A stretch of DNA of 64,000 nt from Protopterus annectens (Eukaryota; Chordata; Ceratodontiformes; Protopteridae). Positions 44,691-56,888 of the stretch are shown in pieces. The translations under genes and the position numbers were made by a program. Every line of letters starts with the position of its first letter. Within the stretch, counting starts at the first letter, position 1. The notes beneath the pieces were generated by a model. The model was not told the origin of the DNA, searched no databases, and worked only from the letters and a program-made list of their open reading frames with translations. The stretch lies in the NCBI RefSeq assembly GCF_019279795.1, contig NC_056727.1:1206315327-1206379326 (forward strand), in the 5' to 3' direction.

Positions 44691-45360
44691 TCACAGCACA
44701 AGAAATCTGGAAAAAGCCAAATTTATTGGGGTGGGTCAAAAGGGCAAAAACCAGGGACACATTAAACATTGCTTGTATAATCTTGGAAAGCTGCTAGAAT
44801 AAAATGCGGTGTTACCACCATACATTTTACTGCAAGGTCCCTGTGCAATAGAGTCAGAACAACATACCACTATACCAAATCACCTGCTTTGTGAAAGAAA
44901 AATGCTGTGTTACCACCATACATTTTACTGCCAAGGTCCCTGTGCAAAACAGTCAGAGCAACATACCACTACGCCAAATCAGCTGCTTTGTGAAAGAGAG
45001 GAAGACTGAAACTTAAATAGCTATCATTTAATGAATTCAGTTCTCACCATAGCTGTCAACCTCTTAGCACAAAACACCTGGACAAACCCAGTACAGCCCT
45101 CAAACATATTCAGTGAATTCAGCTCTTGTCATAGCTGTCAACCTTAGCACAAAAAAACCTGGCCAAAGCCAATCACGGTAATGCAGTCCCAAAAATAAGG
45201 ACACATTTCAAATAGTCATCTTATAAACTTAGAAAATTGCTATAATAAAAGGTTGTGTTACTATATATTTATTGCTAGAATAAAAAGTTGTTTTACTATG
45301 TATTTTCTGAAGAATATGAAGTCTGAAATTCAAATGCCTGCCAATTTTACTTCTGACGGA
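44691..45360 (+). mobile_element. Cluster of family R fragments
   Basis: Fragments recognised by AAATCTGGAAAAAGCC (44702), CATAGCTGTCAACCTCTTAG (45051), CATAGCTGTCAACCTTAGC (45128), AAAAATAAGGACACATTTC and TATGAAGTCTGAAATTCAAA (to 45345). They overlap like partial or nested copies. A 98-bp tandem duplication sits inside. Confidence 0.6.
44804..44999. repeat. 98-bp tandem duplication
   Basis: ATGCGGTGTTACCACCATAC at 44804 recurs as ATGCTGTGTTACCACCATAC at 44902. Each unit holds, on the minus strand, TGGYGTAGTGGTATG, which looks like a tRNA A box, but no good B box follows. Confidence 0.8.
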
Positions 45361-45588
45361 ACAAAAACAAATTTCAGCAGAGGCCCAGGGAGAAATACTG
45401 TAGACACATGTCTTTGTAAAATGGCAGGACACCAGAGCAAATCCACACAAACACAGGTATAAGATGCAGACTCCACACAGAAGGCACCCCAGCCAAGAAT
45501 CAAACCAGAAAACCTATAGCTGTGAGGCAACAATACTGCCACTGCACCATCAAACATGCAAGGAATTAGACATTCAGAAACCTGAAAT
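45350..45588 (-). mobile_element. tRNA-headed SINE with L2-like tail, copy C
   Basis: On the minus strand: GGTGCAGTGGCAGTATTG (A-box region), GGTTTGATTC (B box), TTGGCTGGGGTGCCTTCTGT, then the L2 3' segment CTCCCTGGGCCTCTGCTG. TTCAAATGCCTG with similar flanks occurs on both sides (45333 and 45596), suggesting a long target duplication inside a family R fragment. Confidence 0.75.
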
Positions 45589-45611
45589 CTGAGATTCAAA
45601 TGCCTGTCAAT

Positions 45612-45846
45612 TGTATTTAACATTTGTTAGTCAGGACAGTCTGACTTGGAACAAAAAAAACAATTTTCAGCAGAGGCCCAGGAAGAAATAATGCAGACAT
45701 GTCTTTGTAACATGGGAGGACACAAAAACAAACCCACACAAACACAGGGAGAAGATACAGACCCCACAAAGATGGCACCCCAGCCAAGATTCAAACCTGA
45801 GAACCTATAGCTGTGTGGCAACAATGCTACCACTGCACCATCAAAT
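45612..45846 (-). mobile_element. tRNA-headed SINE with L2-like tail, copy D
   Basis: Same family as the neighbour. GATGGTGCAGTGGTAGC begins it on the minus strand, GGTTTGAATC is the B box, and the body has GGGTGCCATCTTTGTGGGG. The tail has CTTCCTGGGCCTCTGCTG and ends CTGACTAACAAATGTT. The two copies lie almost head to tail. Confidence 0.8.
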
Positions 45847-46053
45847 ATCAAGCATTGTAATATTTACAAACCAAAGATATTATGAGGAACAGATCAGCTC
45901 AAATATGAGGCAAAAATCTGCAATTTTTTTACAAATGGTGGTGGGTAGGGAATTCACCTCTTTAACACCTGCATACAAGGTACAGGCTTCAAGCCTGAGG
46001 TATTCCCTACTACACCACCATGAATCTAACCACCAGTATATTGCACCTGGGGC

Positions 46054-46057
<4 letters not shown>

Positions 46058-46095
<38 letters not shown>
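46058..46095. repeat. (CA)n microsatellite
   Basis: 38 bp of CA; reading frames through it are artefacts. Confidence 0.95.
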
Positions 46096-46097
<2 letters not shown>

Positions 46098-46119
46098 TCC
46101 CTGTAGCATAAATCCAAAT

Positions 46120-46450
46120 CCCTGTCCGAGTAAAGTACGGAAAACCCCACGTCCCCGTCGCAAGATCTTCCCCTGACAAGACTGCAGCAAACTCCAATAA
46201 ACACCAGACCCTGCCCGTCGTGAGATCGACACCCGACGAGACTGCAGCAAATTCCAGACTGCTGACGTTGCAGTCCAACCCCGATGCATTTTCCCAAGTT
46301 CCAGGACAGTCTATGCAGTTTAAAACTGCATAGACTTCTGGGAGCTCCATTCTTCATGTTTCCCAGTCAGGACTGCTGCTGAGACAATCTGTGCATGCTC
46401 CAGACTGTCTCAGCAGCAGTCCGGACTAGTGCGCATGCGCGAAAGTCCAT
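46120..46450. other. CpG-rich right part of the hAT-like element, with hairpin
   Basis: This stretch is much richer in G+C and CpG than its surroundings. It has a two-fold ~60-bp repeat (GACAAGACTGCAGCAAACTC at about 46176, GACGAGACTGCAGCAAATTC at about 46236). At 46367-46423, GGACTGCTGCTGAGACA pairs with TGTCTCAGCAGCAGTCC around a ~23-base loop. It could be subterminal transposase-binding or promoter sequence. No gene was recognised. Confidence 0.55.
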
Positions 46451-46551
46451 GATTTTTTAAATTTTTTGTTTTCTTTTTATTTCTTTATTTTTCTTAATTT
46501 TACAGTTGAGGGGGCTGCAGTCCGGCAGTCCAATAGCACGGGCCACCCCTG

Positions 46552-46736
46552 GTAAGAGGAAGTGAGGACATCCAGCAAAGAGGTGGATGGATTGTGTGAA
46601 AGAAGATCTAAGACAGTCAGGCATGAGTGTTGAAGAAGGCAGGAGTGTGGCACTGAACTGAGAGAGTTGGCGACAATTAACGCGATACCATGACCCCATG
46701 TAGAAAAAAATGGGAAAAAGGAGCTGATGATGATGA
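46552..46736 (+). mobile_element. RTE-like LINE, right part and 3' end
   Basis: It continues the C-terminal protein reading (GKRKSTEDIQQR-type sequence), reaches CCCCATGTAGAAAAAAATGG and ends in a GATGATGATGAT tail. The 9-bp duplication TTACAATAT follows directly. A short trinucleotide tail fits an RTE-type LINE. Confidence 0.75.
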
Positions 46737-47900
46737 TTACAATATCTATTTGTAGATGAGGCTTGTAAGGCTAATAAGTCTATAATTACCTGGGTTGGTT
46801 AAAAGGTCACCCTTATGGACAGGCATCACAACTGCCGTATGCTCCTCATCAGGGACAAAACCATCTAAACTATGGTTAAACAGTTTAAGGAGTGTGTCTG
46901 CAAGGACATCTTTAATGATATGAATTGAGCAACCATGTATATTTATCAGGTCTTATGGAGCAAGTACTTTTGGCCTTTGTTATCACTCTCACTAAATGAT
47001 CTTTAAAAATTATTGGGGGAGTAAAGGATTCAGATCCCTCAGGGCTTTGAATAGAAGTCTTGGCGGTGAAAATGGCACTAAAAGTGTTTGCAAGAATCCT
47101 CACAATTTTTATTGGGTCAGACTAAGAGATGTAATTATGCAAGATTTTGTTTCTTAGTTTTCTAATGCAGTAAAAAAAGATTTATAAATTATCTTTGGCT
47201 TCAGAGACCACCCTAAGTTCATCATCTCCTTTAGGGAACCTGAAAATGTTCTTCTGTATTTTTTTTTTTTTTTTTTTTTTTTAGTGCTTTGGTATTGTCC
47301 TTGAGATGAGAGATTCTAGATAGTCTGGATATTTTATTTTTAGGGTGGACCACCAGAGTGGTTCGTTTTTGAATTTACCATAATGCTTTATTCTAGTACT
47401 GTGTATTTTTATAGATGGGTATAGGACTCAATAGTAAAGCTTGCTGTTGTATCAGGGTCAGGGCAGTGTAGTCATAAGTGGTTCTTGATATTTTGTCATA
47501 AAGTAGGTTGAGGCTGACACATCTGTAGTCCTTAAATTCAGTGGGGTTTGCTGTTGGAGATTTTGATTGTTTAATGCAGAAGATCACACATTTGTGGTCA
47601 GACTTCACTGGGAAATGAAATACCAGAGGAGTAGTGCAAGAGGCAGCCACATATATAAGAATCAGGTCATATTATGCCCTCTTATAGGCTTATTTACCAC
47701 ACGCTCAAGAGAATTTTTATTTATTAAGTCTAAGTATTTTTGGGCAGATCCTATATCGGAGGTAATAGTGTCCCAAGTTACTGAAGGGTGGTTAAAGTCA
47801 GCTAAAATAATTGAGTTTTTGCTAATAAGGAGATCAGTTAGAGCACTGAGTGATCTTTTGTGCTCATCAAAGGAGAAAAAAGTCTTCTCTAACAAGCTAT
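46737..47900 (-). pseudogene. CR1-like LINE D, endonuclease and N-terminal RT
   Basis: Reading on the minus strand: SIILADFNHPSVTWD and NSLERVVNKPIRGHNMT (47895-47662), SDHKCVIFCI (about 47600), ANTFSAIFTAKTS (47100), GFVPDEEHTAVVMPVHKGDL and NPGNYRLISLTSLIYK ending at the RTE-like insertion. The endonuclease keeps SDH, but frames are broken repeatedly. The reading continues at 40878. Confidence 0.8.
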
Positions 47901-48830
47901 TAGTTGATAATTAATCCTATCTAGAGTGAGCTGTAGGTTATTTAGTTGAATTCATGGTTACCAAAGAATCTGCCTGGAGGCAATTTGTTCCCTGATAAAT
48001 ATGGAGACTCTACCACAATTGCTTTGAGTCTGAATATACAAAGAATGCAAAACATTTGTATAAAGGGAGTGCTCTCTTTACATTTAAACCAAGTTTCAGT
48101 AACTGTGCAGACATGGGTGTTTTACAAATGTAAGACACAATTTATTGTTTACAGTTCTGCCATTGAGGAGAGACACTTTCATTTGAACTGATTTTGGGAT
48201 TGACATGTTAGTTATGTTGGAATGTCCACCAACTGGACTATACCTGAAAATGGCTCTAGGAAAAGCAAAATCTTTCGCCAGTATGCAAAAACCTTGGAAT
48301 GAGAGGTGCATGCCATCCTTACTGACACAAGCTGGACTGCTGAGTGTTTCATCCCAAGTTAACACATACTAGATCCCCTGGAATGATACCAGGTGTTAAA
48401 CCAGTTACTGAAATTGATTATCTTTTCTTTGTATTTAGGTAACATTTGTAATGCAGGGAGGATTCCACTCAGGACTAGTGTCTTATCTGCATTTCTAACA
48501 TGAATGAAAACTTCTGACATGTCTCTTCCTATCCCCCCAGGATTACATCTGAAATCGTTCCACTACTATGTTGTAGTCATATTTATCAAGAGTTAAGATT
48601 CTTAGGGCCCTTGAAATGTCACAGATCCTGGTACCCAAAAGACAACTCACTGCAATGCTCTCCTTATCCAGCCTTGGTCTGACAAAAGAGTTATCAGTCC
48701 CTGGAATGTTTATATGCTGCTGTGGTTCATAGTGGCTGAGCTGGAGTGTTATTGCTCAGTATGACTTTTTATGGGATGTGTGCATGGAGTGAATGATTAG
48801 CATGGCTTAATCTTCTTATTTCTTGGAGGC
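47901..48830 (-). pseudogene. CR1-like LINE D, endonuclease start and SGNH-hydrolase-like domain
   Basis: KVSLLNGRTVNNKLCLTF (about 48180) is the endonuclease start. Upstream on the minus strand, DGMHLSFQGFCILAKDF (about 48320), LPKYKEKIINFSNWFNTW (about 48430) and LGTRICDISRALRILTLDKY (about 48620) resemble the SGNH-type esterase domain found in many CR1 ORF1 proteins (DxLHLSxxG and a hydrophobic DSxx-like region). It is heavily damaged. The 5' end of the element is unclear beyond about 48830. Confidence 0.6.
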
Positions 48831-49420
48831 CGTGGGAGTGATTCTTTTACAGCCTCAGCATAAGACATTTTAATGTAAGCAGTGCAGGATTATAGTGGAA
48901 GCATATGAAGTTCACAGGACAAGTTTTCAGGTGAGAAGGAAGCCCCCAGATTAATAAGATATTTATTTAAACCTCTCACACATGGAGTTATTAGTGCTGA
49001 TTATGAGTTCCTTTTATATGAACATAAGGCAGTTTGTACACTGTCTTAGAAGACCAAGTGCTAGATTGATGGCAACAAAGGAGAAACTAACATGGCTGAC
49101 CTTCCATCTTACCCAGTACGTAGGTGTTTTGATTAGTAAAGTAGGTATAGAAGAGGGTTTATGTAATTTTGGTAGAGTACACAAAATATACAGAAGGTCA
49201 ACAAGTGATTGGTAGTGTTGTCTTAGACACTGCAGATTTTAAAAATAGGATGGAACAAAGGGGGTTAACTCTCTTAGGTACTCCACCATGCATTAAACAG
49301 GTAAGGAGACGTGGAAGAAGAGAACATCCCAAGCCTCAGCAGTGAGAGGGAGGAACTTCTCAGTTTGATATTCTAGTGCTCACTAGTATGATCTGATCAG
49401 GTGAGACTAGGTGGAAAGCA
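48831..49420. other. No recognised feature between CR1 D and DIRS copy 2
   Basis: It may include further N-terminal CR1 sequence, but nothing is recognisable. Confidence 0.35.
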
Positions 49421-49782
49421 CAGCTGTTCAAGTAAGCTTACCATAACAGTAGATGTTTGAATAATCACTGCTGCAGTAGTCTCAGCTATTTGGGTTATAT
49501 TCTGCATAGGATATAACAGCCAACCAGCTTCTAAAGCTTCAGGGTACCTTCCATCCACCCAAACTATCACCCAGCTTGAGCTGAGATGACTAAAAAGATG
49601 GATTTGGGTGCCAAGCCCTTCAGAAGTTTCATGCCAACATAGTAAGGGAGGCTGAGCCCTGAAAGAACAATGCTAGAAACAAAACAGAAAAAAATGTTCA
49701 CACTCTGGCATAAATAACACACCAAAAAAAAAAAAAAAAAAAGGTGATGGGGAGGGAGGGGTTACTGCAGCAGTTATCATCT

Positions 49783-49870
49783 GAATATCTACTGTTATGG
49801 TAAGTTTACTTACACAGCTGTAGTATGTTCATCATATAGAACACTACTGCAGTAGCCTTAGCTATATAAG
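49783..49870 (-). repeat. DIRS copy 2 internal complementary region
   Basis: It joins complements of both element tips, downstream of the recombinase gene on the minus strand, as in copy 1. Confidence 0.75.
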
Positions 49871-49959
49871 TAGATTAACCTAGCTTACTATATTTGGGAG
49901 GCGGAAAGAGAAGGGTTCAGGAGCCCCTGGAGAATGGTCCCAGCAAAGCCTGATATAGC

Positions 49960-51000
49960 CCTAGGGAAAGAATCACCTATGTACAGAGGACCAAGTTACA
50001 GCTTCGAGAATACTTCTAGAATCTAAACCTTTCCAAAAAGTTATAGATGAAGTCAATGCCCTGGTAGAGTGAGTCTTGACCCTGCCTGTAATAGTTTTGT
50101 TGCTGTGAGTATAACAAAAGGTAATAGCCTTAGATAACCATTTGAAAATAATCTGTTTAGACACAGATTGCCTCCTGTTCTTACGTTCACAAGAATGAAC
50201 AGTCTAATTGAAGATCTGAACGATTCAGTTCTGTCAAAATAGTACCTCAGCTGTCTGTGGACAAGGTATGGAGTATCATTTCTGTCTCATTTTTAGGTTC
50301 AGAAAGAAAATGGAGATGAGTAATTTGGTTTAAAGTACAGTTGGATACCACTTTAGGCATAAAAGAAAGATTATTTCTCAAACAAACTCTATTTCTGGGG
50401 AAAATGAGATAGTTGACTCAGGCTAAGAGCTTACAACTCAGATTTCCTTCTTGCAGAGTCAGAGCAATCAGTAAAACTGTTTTCCGTGTTAAGAACCTCA
50501 GGTCAGCCAGGTTAGCTAGATCAAATCGAACAACTGTTAGCTTCCCTAACACTAAATTGAAATACCAAGGAGGTTCCACTAGTTTTCTTGGAGGTCTGTT
50601 ATACAAAACCCCTTTCAAAAACATTTTGTCATGAGAATTTGTTGAAAAGGAGATTCCATGGGCAGATAAGTTGAAATGGACGATAAATAAACATTGTTAG
50701 AGGACTAAGAAATACTACAGGATAGTAATTCACACAAATATTGTAGAACCAGGCAGCAACTAGATCTGAATGGTTGCTGGTTGTTTTTGGCACCAACTAG
50801 AAAATATTTTCCACTTACTAATATATGATTTTCTAGTAACAGTATTTTTTGCCTCCATTAGCACCTTTTGAACATATTCAATAAACACGTGACTAAAGGG
50901 AATTAAGACCCTATCATCCAAGCAGGCAATTGAAAATGATTGGGGTCAGGGTGTATCAAACACCCTTGTTCTTGTGTGAGAAGATCCAGTCTGTGAGGAA
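49960..51000 (-). pseudogene. DIRS copy 2 tyrosine recombinase relic
   Basis: On the minus strand, FLTRKTVLLIALT (about 50490) corresponds to the region before the first catalytic Arg of copy 1, but the ARR motif is damaged. VKTHSTRALTSS (about 50080) keeps the HxxR box, and ILEAVTWSSVHR (about 49990) matches the ATWSKPHTF segment. The downstream Tyr was not found. Several stops and frameshifts are present. Confidence 0.7.
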
Positions 51001-51021
51001 GCTTGGGAAAAGAAGGGAGAC

Positions 51022-52869
51022 CTACTGTTGCCTGGGCCAGAAGGGGGTCACCACAATGGTCTTGGTGGATTCCTTCTGAATTTTCAGAAGTACCTGGATA
51101 TTAGTGGAAAGAGTAGAAAAGCATACAGGGACTTTCCTGTCCAAGGAAAAGAAACGGCATCTGTCTTGTAGGCCTTCTTGCGTGGAGTTCTGGAGCAGAA
51201 TTTTGCCAGATGATTCCTCAGACAGGAGGCAAATGGGTCTACTTGAAGAATTCCTCACAGATGGATCAAATCTTGAAAGGTTCCCTAATCTAGTTTCCAC
51301 TCGTGAGGGTCAGCCTTGTCCTGGTCAGCTTGTCTGCCACACAGTTTTGCTCTGATGGAATGTAGGATGCCTGTAGAGTGAGATTGTGCTGTGAAGCTGT
51401 ATCTGAAGCCGACATGGCTAGTCTGCAGAGGGGGTACAACCTGGTTTCCCCTTGCTTGCTGATATACCACATGACTGTTGTATTGTGTACAATAACCTGA
51501 TGAGGTCCCAGGGACCAAAGATGATTCAGAGAGTTGACTGCCTTGATTAGGGCAAGCATCTCTTTCATATTTATGTGTGTGTGTCTGTCCTTGGTATCCC
51601 ACACTCCTTGCACTTTGATCCCTCCTGAAAGTCCTCCCCAAGCAAAGTCAGAAGCATGTTTGGTGAGTCACTGCATTGGAACAGGAAGGAAAAAGGGGAG
51701 ACCCAGATTTAAGGATATTTGCTTTCTCCATCAAGTGATTTCTCTTCTGAAAAAAAAAACAGCACTAGGATTTGAAAAGGCAAAGGATGTTTGTGCTGGG
51801 ACCAGAGAGTGACTTCAGATACCATTGTATCTTTCTCATGTGGAGTCTTTACCAGAGGTATCATGAGAATCATAGATGCAATAACATCCAAAATCCAACT
51901 GAGGCATTCCATTGTAGTGAGGGAAGTCTGAGAGGAAAACCTTAGAAACACATCTTGATAAAGATCTATTTTTGTCTGTGGAAGAAAAGCTCTTTGAAAT
52001 GAGGTGTCTAGCTGATGCCCAAGGAACTCAATTCTGTGTGAAGGAGTCAAAAAAGACTCTTGAATGTTCTTTTGGAATCTTAGCTTGTGTAAGAGATCTC
52101 TTACTAAAGTGAGAAATTTCTGACACTTTGAAAAAGACTGCAAAGATAAGCAAGTCATCTAAATAGGGAAAATATGTATACCCTGTAACCTGTAATGACC
52201 TATAACTGGAGCTAGACAGTCTGTGAACACTTTTGATGTAGTGGATAGTCTAAAGGGTAAGGCAAAGAGCTGATAATGTCATCCAGATACACAAAACCTT
52301 AAGAAACATCTGAAGGCTGGATGAATAGGGATGTAATGAAAGCATCTTTTAAATCTAGTGTTACCAGGAAACTTGAATGAGGAAGAAAAGGTAATAGGTT
52401 GTGAAGTGACATCATTTTGAATTTGGACACTATCACAAACAAGCTTAGGAGAAAAAGACCCAGAACTGGTCTCTAAGCATTTTCTTTCTGTGGCATTAAA
52501 ACATCTTTGAATAAAAACCTGTCCCTAACCTGGGAAGGAGGAACTGGTTCTATCACTCCCTGGAACAACCCGTGATGAAGAACAGGAGGAAATAAAATAC
52601 TCTGGCCTGGTGGATGAGGAATTACTCCTTGAAAATGAGGAATTTCCCTCACTGCCCTCTGTAACCTTGTTGAATGATCTCCAGAACCCATTTGACTGAA
52701 AATATCAGTTGCCAAAGAGAAAAGAAGAGATTCAGACTTTCTGGAAAGGAAATGGAGCTGCCAGGGTGGGAAGGGGGGCAACAAGGTCCCTTTAATAGTC
52801 ATTTTGACTTGTTGAACTACCCTTGGTTTTGGGAGGTTCCTGAGTTCTTTTTGGAACTTCCTTGTCATT

Positions 52870-52870
<1 letters not shown>
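51022..52870 (-). pseudogene. DIRS copy 2 reverse transcriptase and RNase H relic
   Basis: On the minus strand: VREIPHFQGVIPHPP (about 52660), VIEPVPPSQVRDRFLF then DVLMPQKENA (about 52500), VTLDLKDAFI (about 52360), FVYLDDI (catalytic YLDD, about 52300), IEFLGHQLDTSFQ (about 52020). In RNase H, VIVHNTTVMWYISKQGE (about 51480) shows N at the usual catalytic Asp, and QNCVADKLTR follows. TIVVTPFWPRQ near 51035 ends the domain. Many stops occur. Confidence 0.8.
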
Positions 52871-53640
<770 letters not shown>

Positions 53641-53660
53641 CTATCAACCTTTTTAGAGGC

Positions 53661-54990
53661 TGTGAAGACTGGTAGTGAAGGGTGAAGGCTGCCAGCCTAG
53701 ACAGATAGAATTGTGCAGATAATTCTGTCATTTGTAAATATAAATGTAAACTACAGGCCTGTTGTCTTAAATATAAAGAAATACTGTTACACATGGAACT
53801 GGAAATAAATGTGACAACAGTGCACTCTACTGACCAAAGTAAAGCATGTGGTGACCTTTTGAAGTAGACAGTGGTGCTGAAAAGTCTAGATGAAGAAATT
53901 CTTTCTATTGTTTTAAGCAAGAGTTAAATTGCTAGATTTAAACATGCAGATGTATTTTTATTGCTCTGTTTCCTTACCTGCTACAAGATAACAAAAGGGA
54001 GAACTTTGGAATGTAAATGTAATTAATGTGTAGCCTGGGAACACCAAGAAAGTGAAAGAATGATGTAATGTTTATCAGAACTGCATTTTCAATTTAAACA
54101 GAGAGAATCAGAAGGCATTAAGCATTTTTGTCGTGATCATCCAACTCACAGCACTGCCTCTTGCTCACATGTAAATTATTTTAGACTTGTGTTTTCTTTT
54201 AGAAATAGCTAGAATCTAGAAAAATTAGACTAAGTGTTTTTCTGTCATGTCAGAACTGTACTACTGAATTATTTTAAGTATTTCTGCGTGATCTCTGAAC
54301 TCTTGACTAGCACTGACTGTGTAGTAGAAAGTATTATCTTTTGGCTTTAATTATTTATTATTAAATATTTTAAAACCTTTTAACTGTGGCTGGTTTGTGT
54401 AGAGATAAGTTAAGCTCTAAGAGTACATGGCATCTATATAAGGATCCTATACCAAGTCACTCTAATAAGCCTTGAGACTGTTTAGTCATACTACCAATTG
54501 GATAATAATATTGCACACTAATAATTGGATACCCTTTTAAGGGCCTTTGAGTAGCTGATAAATATTAGCTGGGTGGTAGCAGGATTAGTACCGTATAGTC
54601 TGGGTAAAAGGGGCACAGCTGGAGAACCTGTGCCAGCCTTCCCCAGAAGTGCCTGTGTGGTTGTATAACCTCTTATCTCAAAGTGTGTGTATGTGTGTCA
54701 GCTACTTGGGCAGGGACACAAAGCACTGGTTGGACAGAGAAGATGCTGGAGATTTTAGTTTGCCCAGCTGGCTGAGATCTGGACCCTATAGCTGTGCCAG
54801 TGGGGAGTCTTATTGGAGGCCTGGAGAGCAAGGGAGCGACCAGCCCTGGACTGACTGTGATCTCTATGTAATCTTAAGGGAAATTGCACTTTACTGTGTA
54901 TATTTGTTGTCCTTTCTCATATATGAGACACCCTCTCTGGTGGTGAGGATTGAGGCTCCTTGATTGCTGCACCAGGGCATGGGCATCACA
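53661..54990. mobile_element. Solo LTR with 5-bp target duplication
   Basis: It begins TGTGAAGACTGG, ends GGGCATCACA, and is flanked by GAGGC at 53656-53660 and 54991-54995. Tips TGTGA/TCACA are short inverted repeats. No internal coding region remains, so it is the product of recombination between two LTRs. It interrupts the gag of DIRS copy 2. Its last ~650 bp match 62380-63170. The retroelement class (Gypsy, BEL or ERV) cannot be told. Confidence 0.8.
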
Positions 54991-54995
54991 GAGGC

Positions 54996-55800
54996 TGCTG
55001 GCTGACTAGCAGGAAAATTGCAGGCAGTAGCACACACATCCTCCACAGCTGACAAAAATGAAGGAATGGGTGAAGATTCTGGAAATTCCTTCTGTACCAA
55101 CTTATAGTATTTTTTGATGGACTGAGAAAACTCGGTGTTCACCCACTGAAAATACTTGCACATTTTGGAAATAGGCTCAAAGATAGAGAGCCCTCCACAG
55201 GCAGAATCAGATAATGACCTCTCCTCTTGAGCCTGAATCAGAAGTCTAAGGAGAAAACCCTGTATCTGTCCCTTCATCTTCTTGTCTAGATTCAGAATCT
55301 TGAACCTCTTCAGGAAAAATATATCCTTCTTTCTTTTACAGAAATTACGTTATAAGAAGGATCAATAGCTTGAATTAAACCCTGAGCCAGAGCCAGACCC
55401 AGTAAACTATTCCTGTCTAAGCAAATTTGAGGAGGAGGAATAGATGTATGTTTAGTTTTCTGTTTTTTTTTTTGACAGGTTAAGTGGGGTCAACAGTGTT
55501 ATCAATGACAGCAACATCTTTCCAGGGGATGGGCACAACATTCTGAGAAACAGTGACATTTTCCTTGTGCCCTCACCCAGGACCAACAGGAATGGCTCCA
55601 GAGAGATTGAGGTAAAGCATAAATGGTCTGAGGTACAAATAATGGCCACAGCAGAGCCAACCACCTGCATGTGAGGTAAATTGCTAGCCTGCTGTGGTGA
55701 TAAATGCTGTTTGCTTATATTTTTCTTTTTGTGGATGGAAGAAGGACCAACCCAGAGACCAACAGTTTGTTCCATGGTTGAATCAAAAATTATGCCTCTT
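54996..55800 (-). pseudogene. DIRS copy 2 gag, N-terminal and middle part
   Basis: Minus-strand frames at 55277-54891 (SLSDSACGGLSIFEPISK, PSFLSAVEDVCATACNFPAS) and 55775-55452 (Ser/Pro/Leu-rich) occupy the place of the gag middle. Similarity to copy 1 is low here, as expected for this variable region. No zinc-binding N-terminus was recognised. Confidence 0.45.
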
Positions 55801-56345
55801 TCCTAGGTAAGACAAGCAGCAAAAGCCAGTAAAACTTAAAAATCTTTAAATGTCTCCTTTTTCACATGAAAACACTATAAGATAAACACAATTTCTCCAC
55901 AGAAAAATGGTTTTCAATTACTTTACAAACAACTTTTAAACTGAAAGGAAAAAAAAGCTCTATTGTTTCGAAGTATAATATGGTGTCATGACAGTTCATT
56001 AAAACACAAACTCCTAGCTGTAAAATAACTTTCCTCATCAGGAAAGTATTAAAAACAAACATTTTTTTTTTAAGTTTTTCCCCTAAGGGAATTTATCTGC
56101 CCAGCAAAGGAATAACACAAACTGACCTTTGATCCTCAGAAGTCTCAGAGAAGCCTACTGTTTGTTGGGAGGAAAACTCTGAAGGGCTAGGCAACCGAAC
56201 CTGTTTATTTTGTAAGCTCAGCTGAACCTGACTGACGGTTTGCATGAGTGGAAGGTTTCCTGATGCTTTGGAAGTTGGTTGGCTGTTATATCCTATGCAG
56301 GATATATAGCTAAGGCTATTGCAGTAGTAATCAATATGATGAACA

Positions 56346-56888
56346 CCTTCCAAATGTAAATTTTCAGTAAAGGCAGGTAACACAAGAGCCACCAAGTTTA
56401 AAAGAGCAATTCGGATTGGCTTGGTGGACACTCGGTATTCAAGGTCTATGGAACACAGTAGGAGAGCAGAAGTACTTAAAAAGATTAAGGAGAGTATCTT
56501 CTCATAAAACAATAGTTTGTGCTTTTTGACAACAGCTGATGAATGATAGTAGGGAGAGTTAAGAAATACACTGGGTTTAATAACACACAAAAACAGGTGG
56601 AGGAAGGGCAGACAGTCATTCAGCTCTATTGTTTAATGGTCTGGAACTATCTCAGATTTAATGCTGCATTCTTGCTTCATTTAGTTTCATAAAGGCAAGG
56701 CTTAGGTAAGTTTTATAATTCAGATTTAGCCAGTTCACATACCTGTGTCTCATCTGCAAAAATATACACATATACACATATCCTTCCATGCAATCTCAGT
56801 GTTACTTATAAAGGTATACAAAAAGAACTCACCTAAGTGTCATGTTTACTCATAGCCTCACCTCAGGCTTCATGCCCACTGAGTAGTG
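56346..56888. other. No recognised feature
   Basis: A/T-rich. TTTTCAGTAAAGGCAGGTAA near 56360 weakly resembles TTTCTAGTAAAGGCGGGTAG near 62108, which may indicate a shared unnamed repeat. Confidence 0.3.

Larger units (their letters stand above)
41726..46551. mobile_element. hAT-like DNA element, 4.8 kb, nested in the RTE-like LINE
   Basis: The left end CAGTGGCGGCTGGTG and right end complement CAGGGGTGGCCCGTG are hAT-style tips. They are flanked by GTAAAAGG (41718-41725) and GTAAGAGG (46552-46559), an 8-bp duplication with one mismatch as expected for hAT. The LINE reading resumes on the far side. No transposase was recognised. Much of the interior is later insertions (family R elements, SINEs, simple repeats), so the original element was shorter. 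Confidence 0.8.

Noticed and set aside
46720..46740. CTGATGA as a second hammerhead core
   Set aside because: No GAAA or stem II follows; it is part of the GATGAT tail of the RTE-like LINE.
54649..54963. 104-residue open frame as a gene
   Set aside because: Lies inside the solo LTR and is not conserved in the related segment at 62.4-63.2 kb.
56030..56045. CTGATGA on the minus strand
   Set aside because: No stem II hairpin or GAAA follows at the required spacing.
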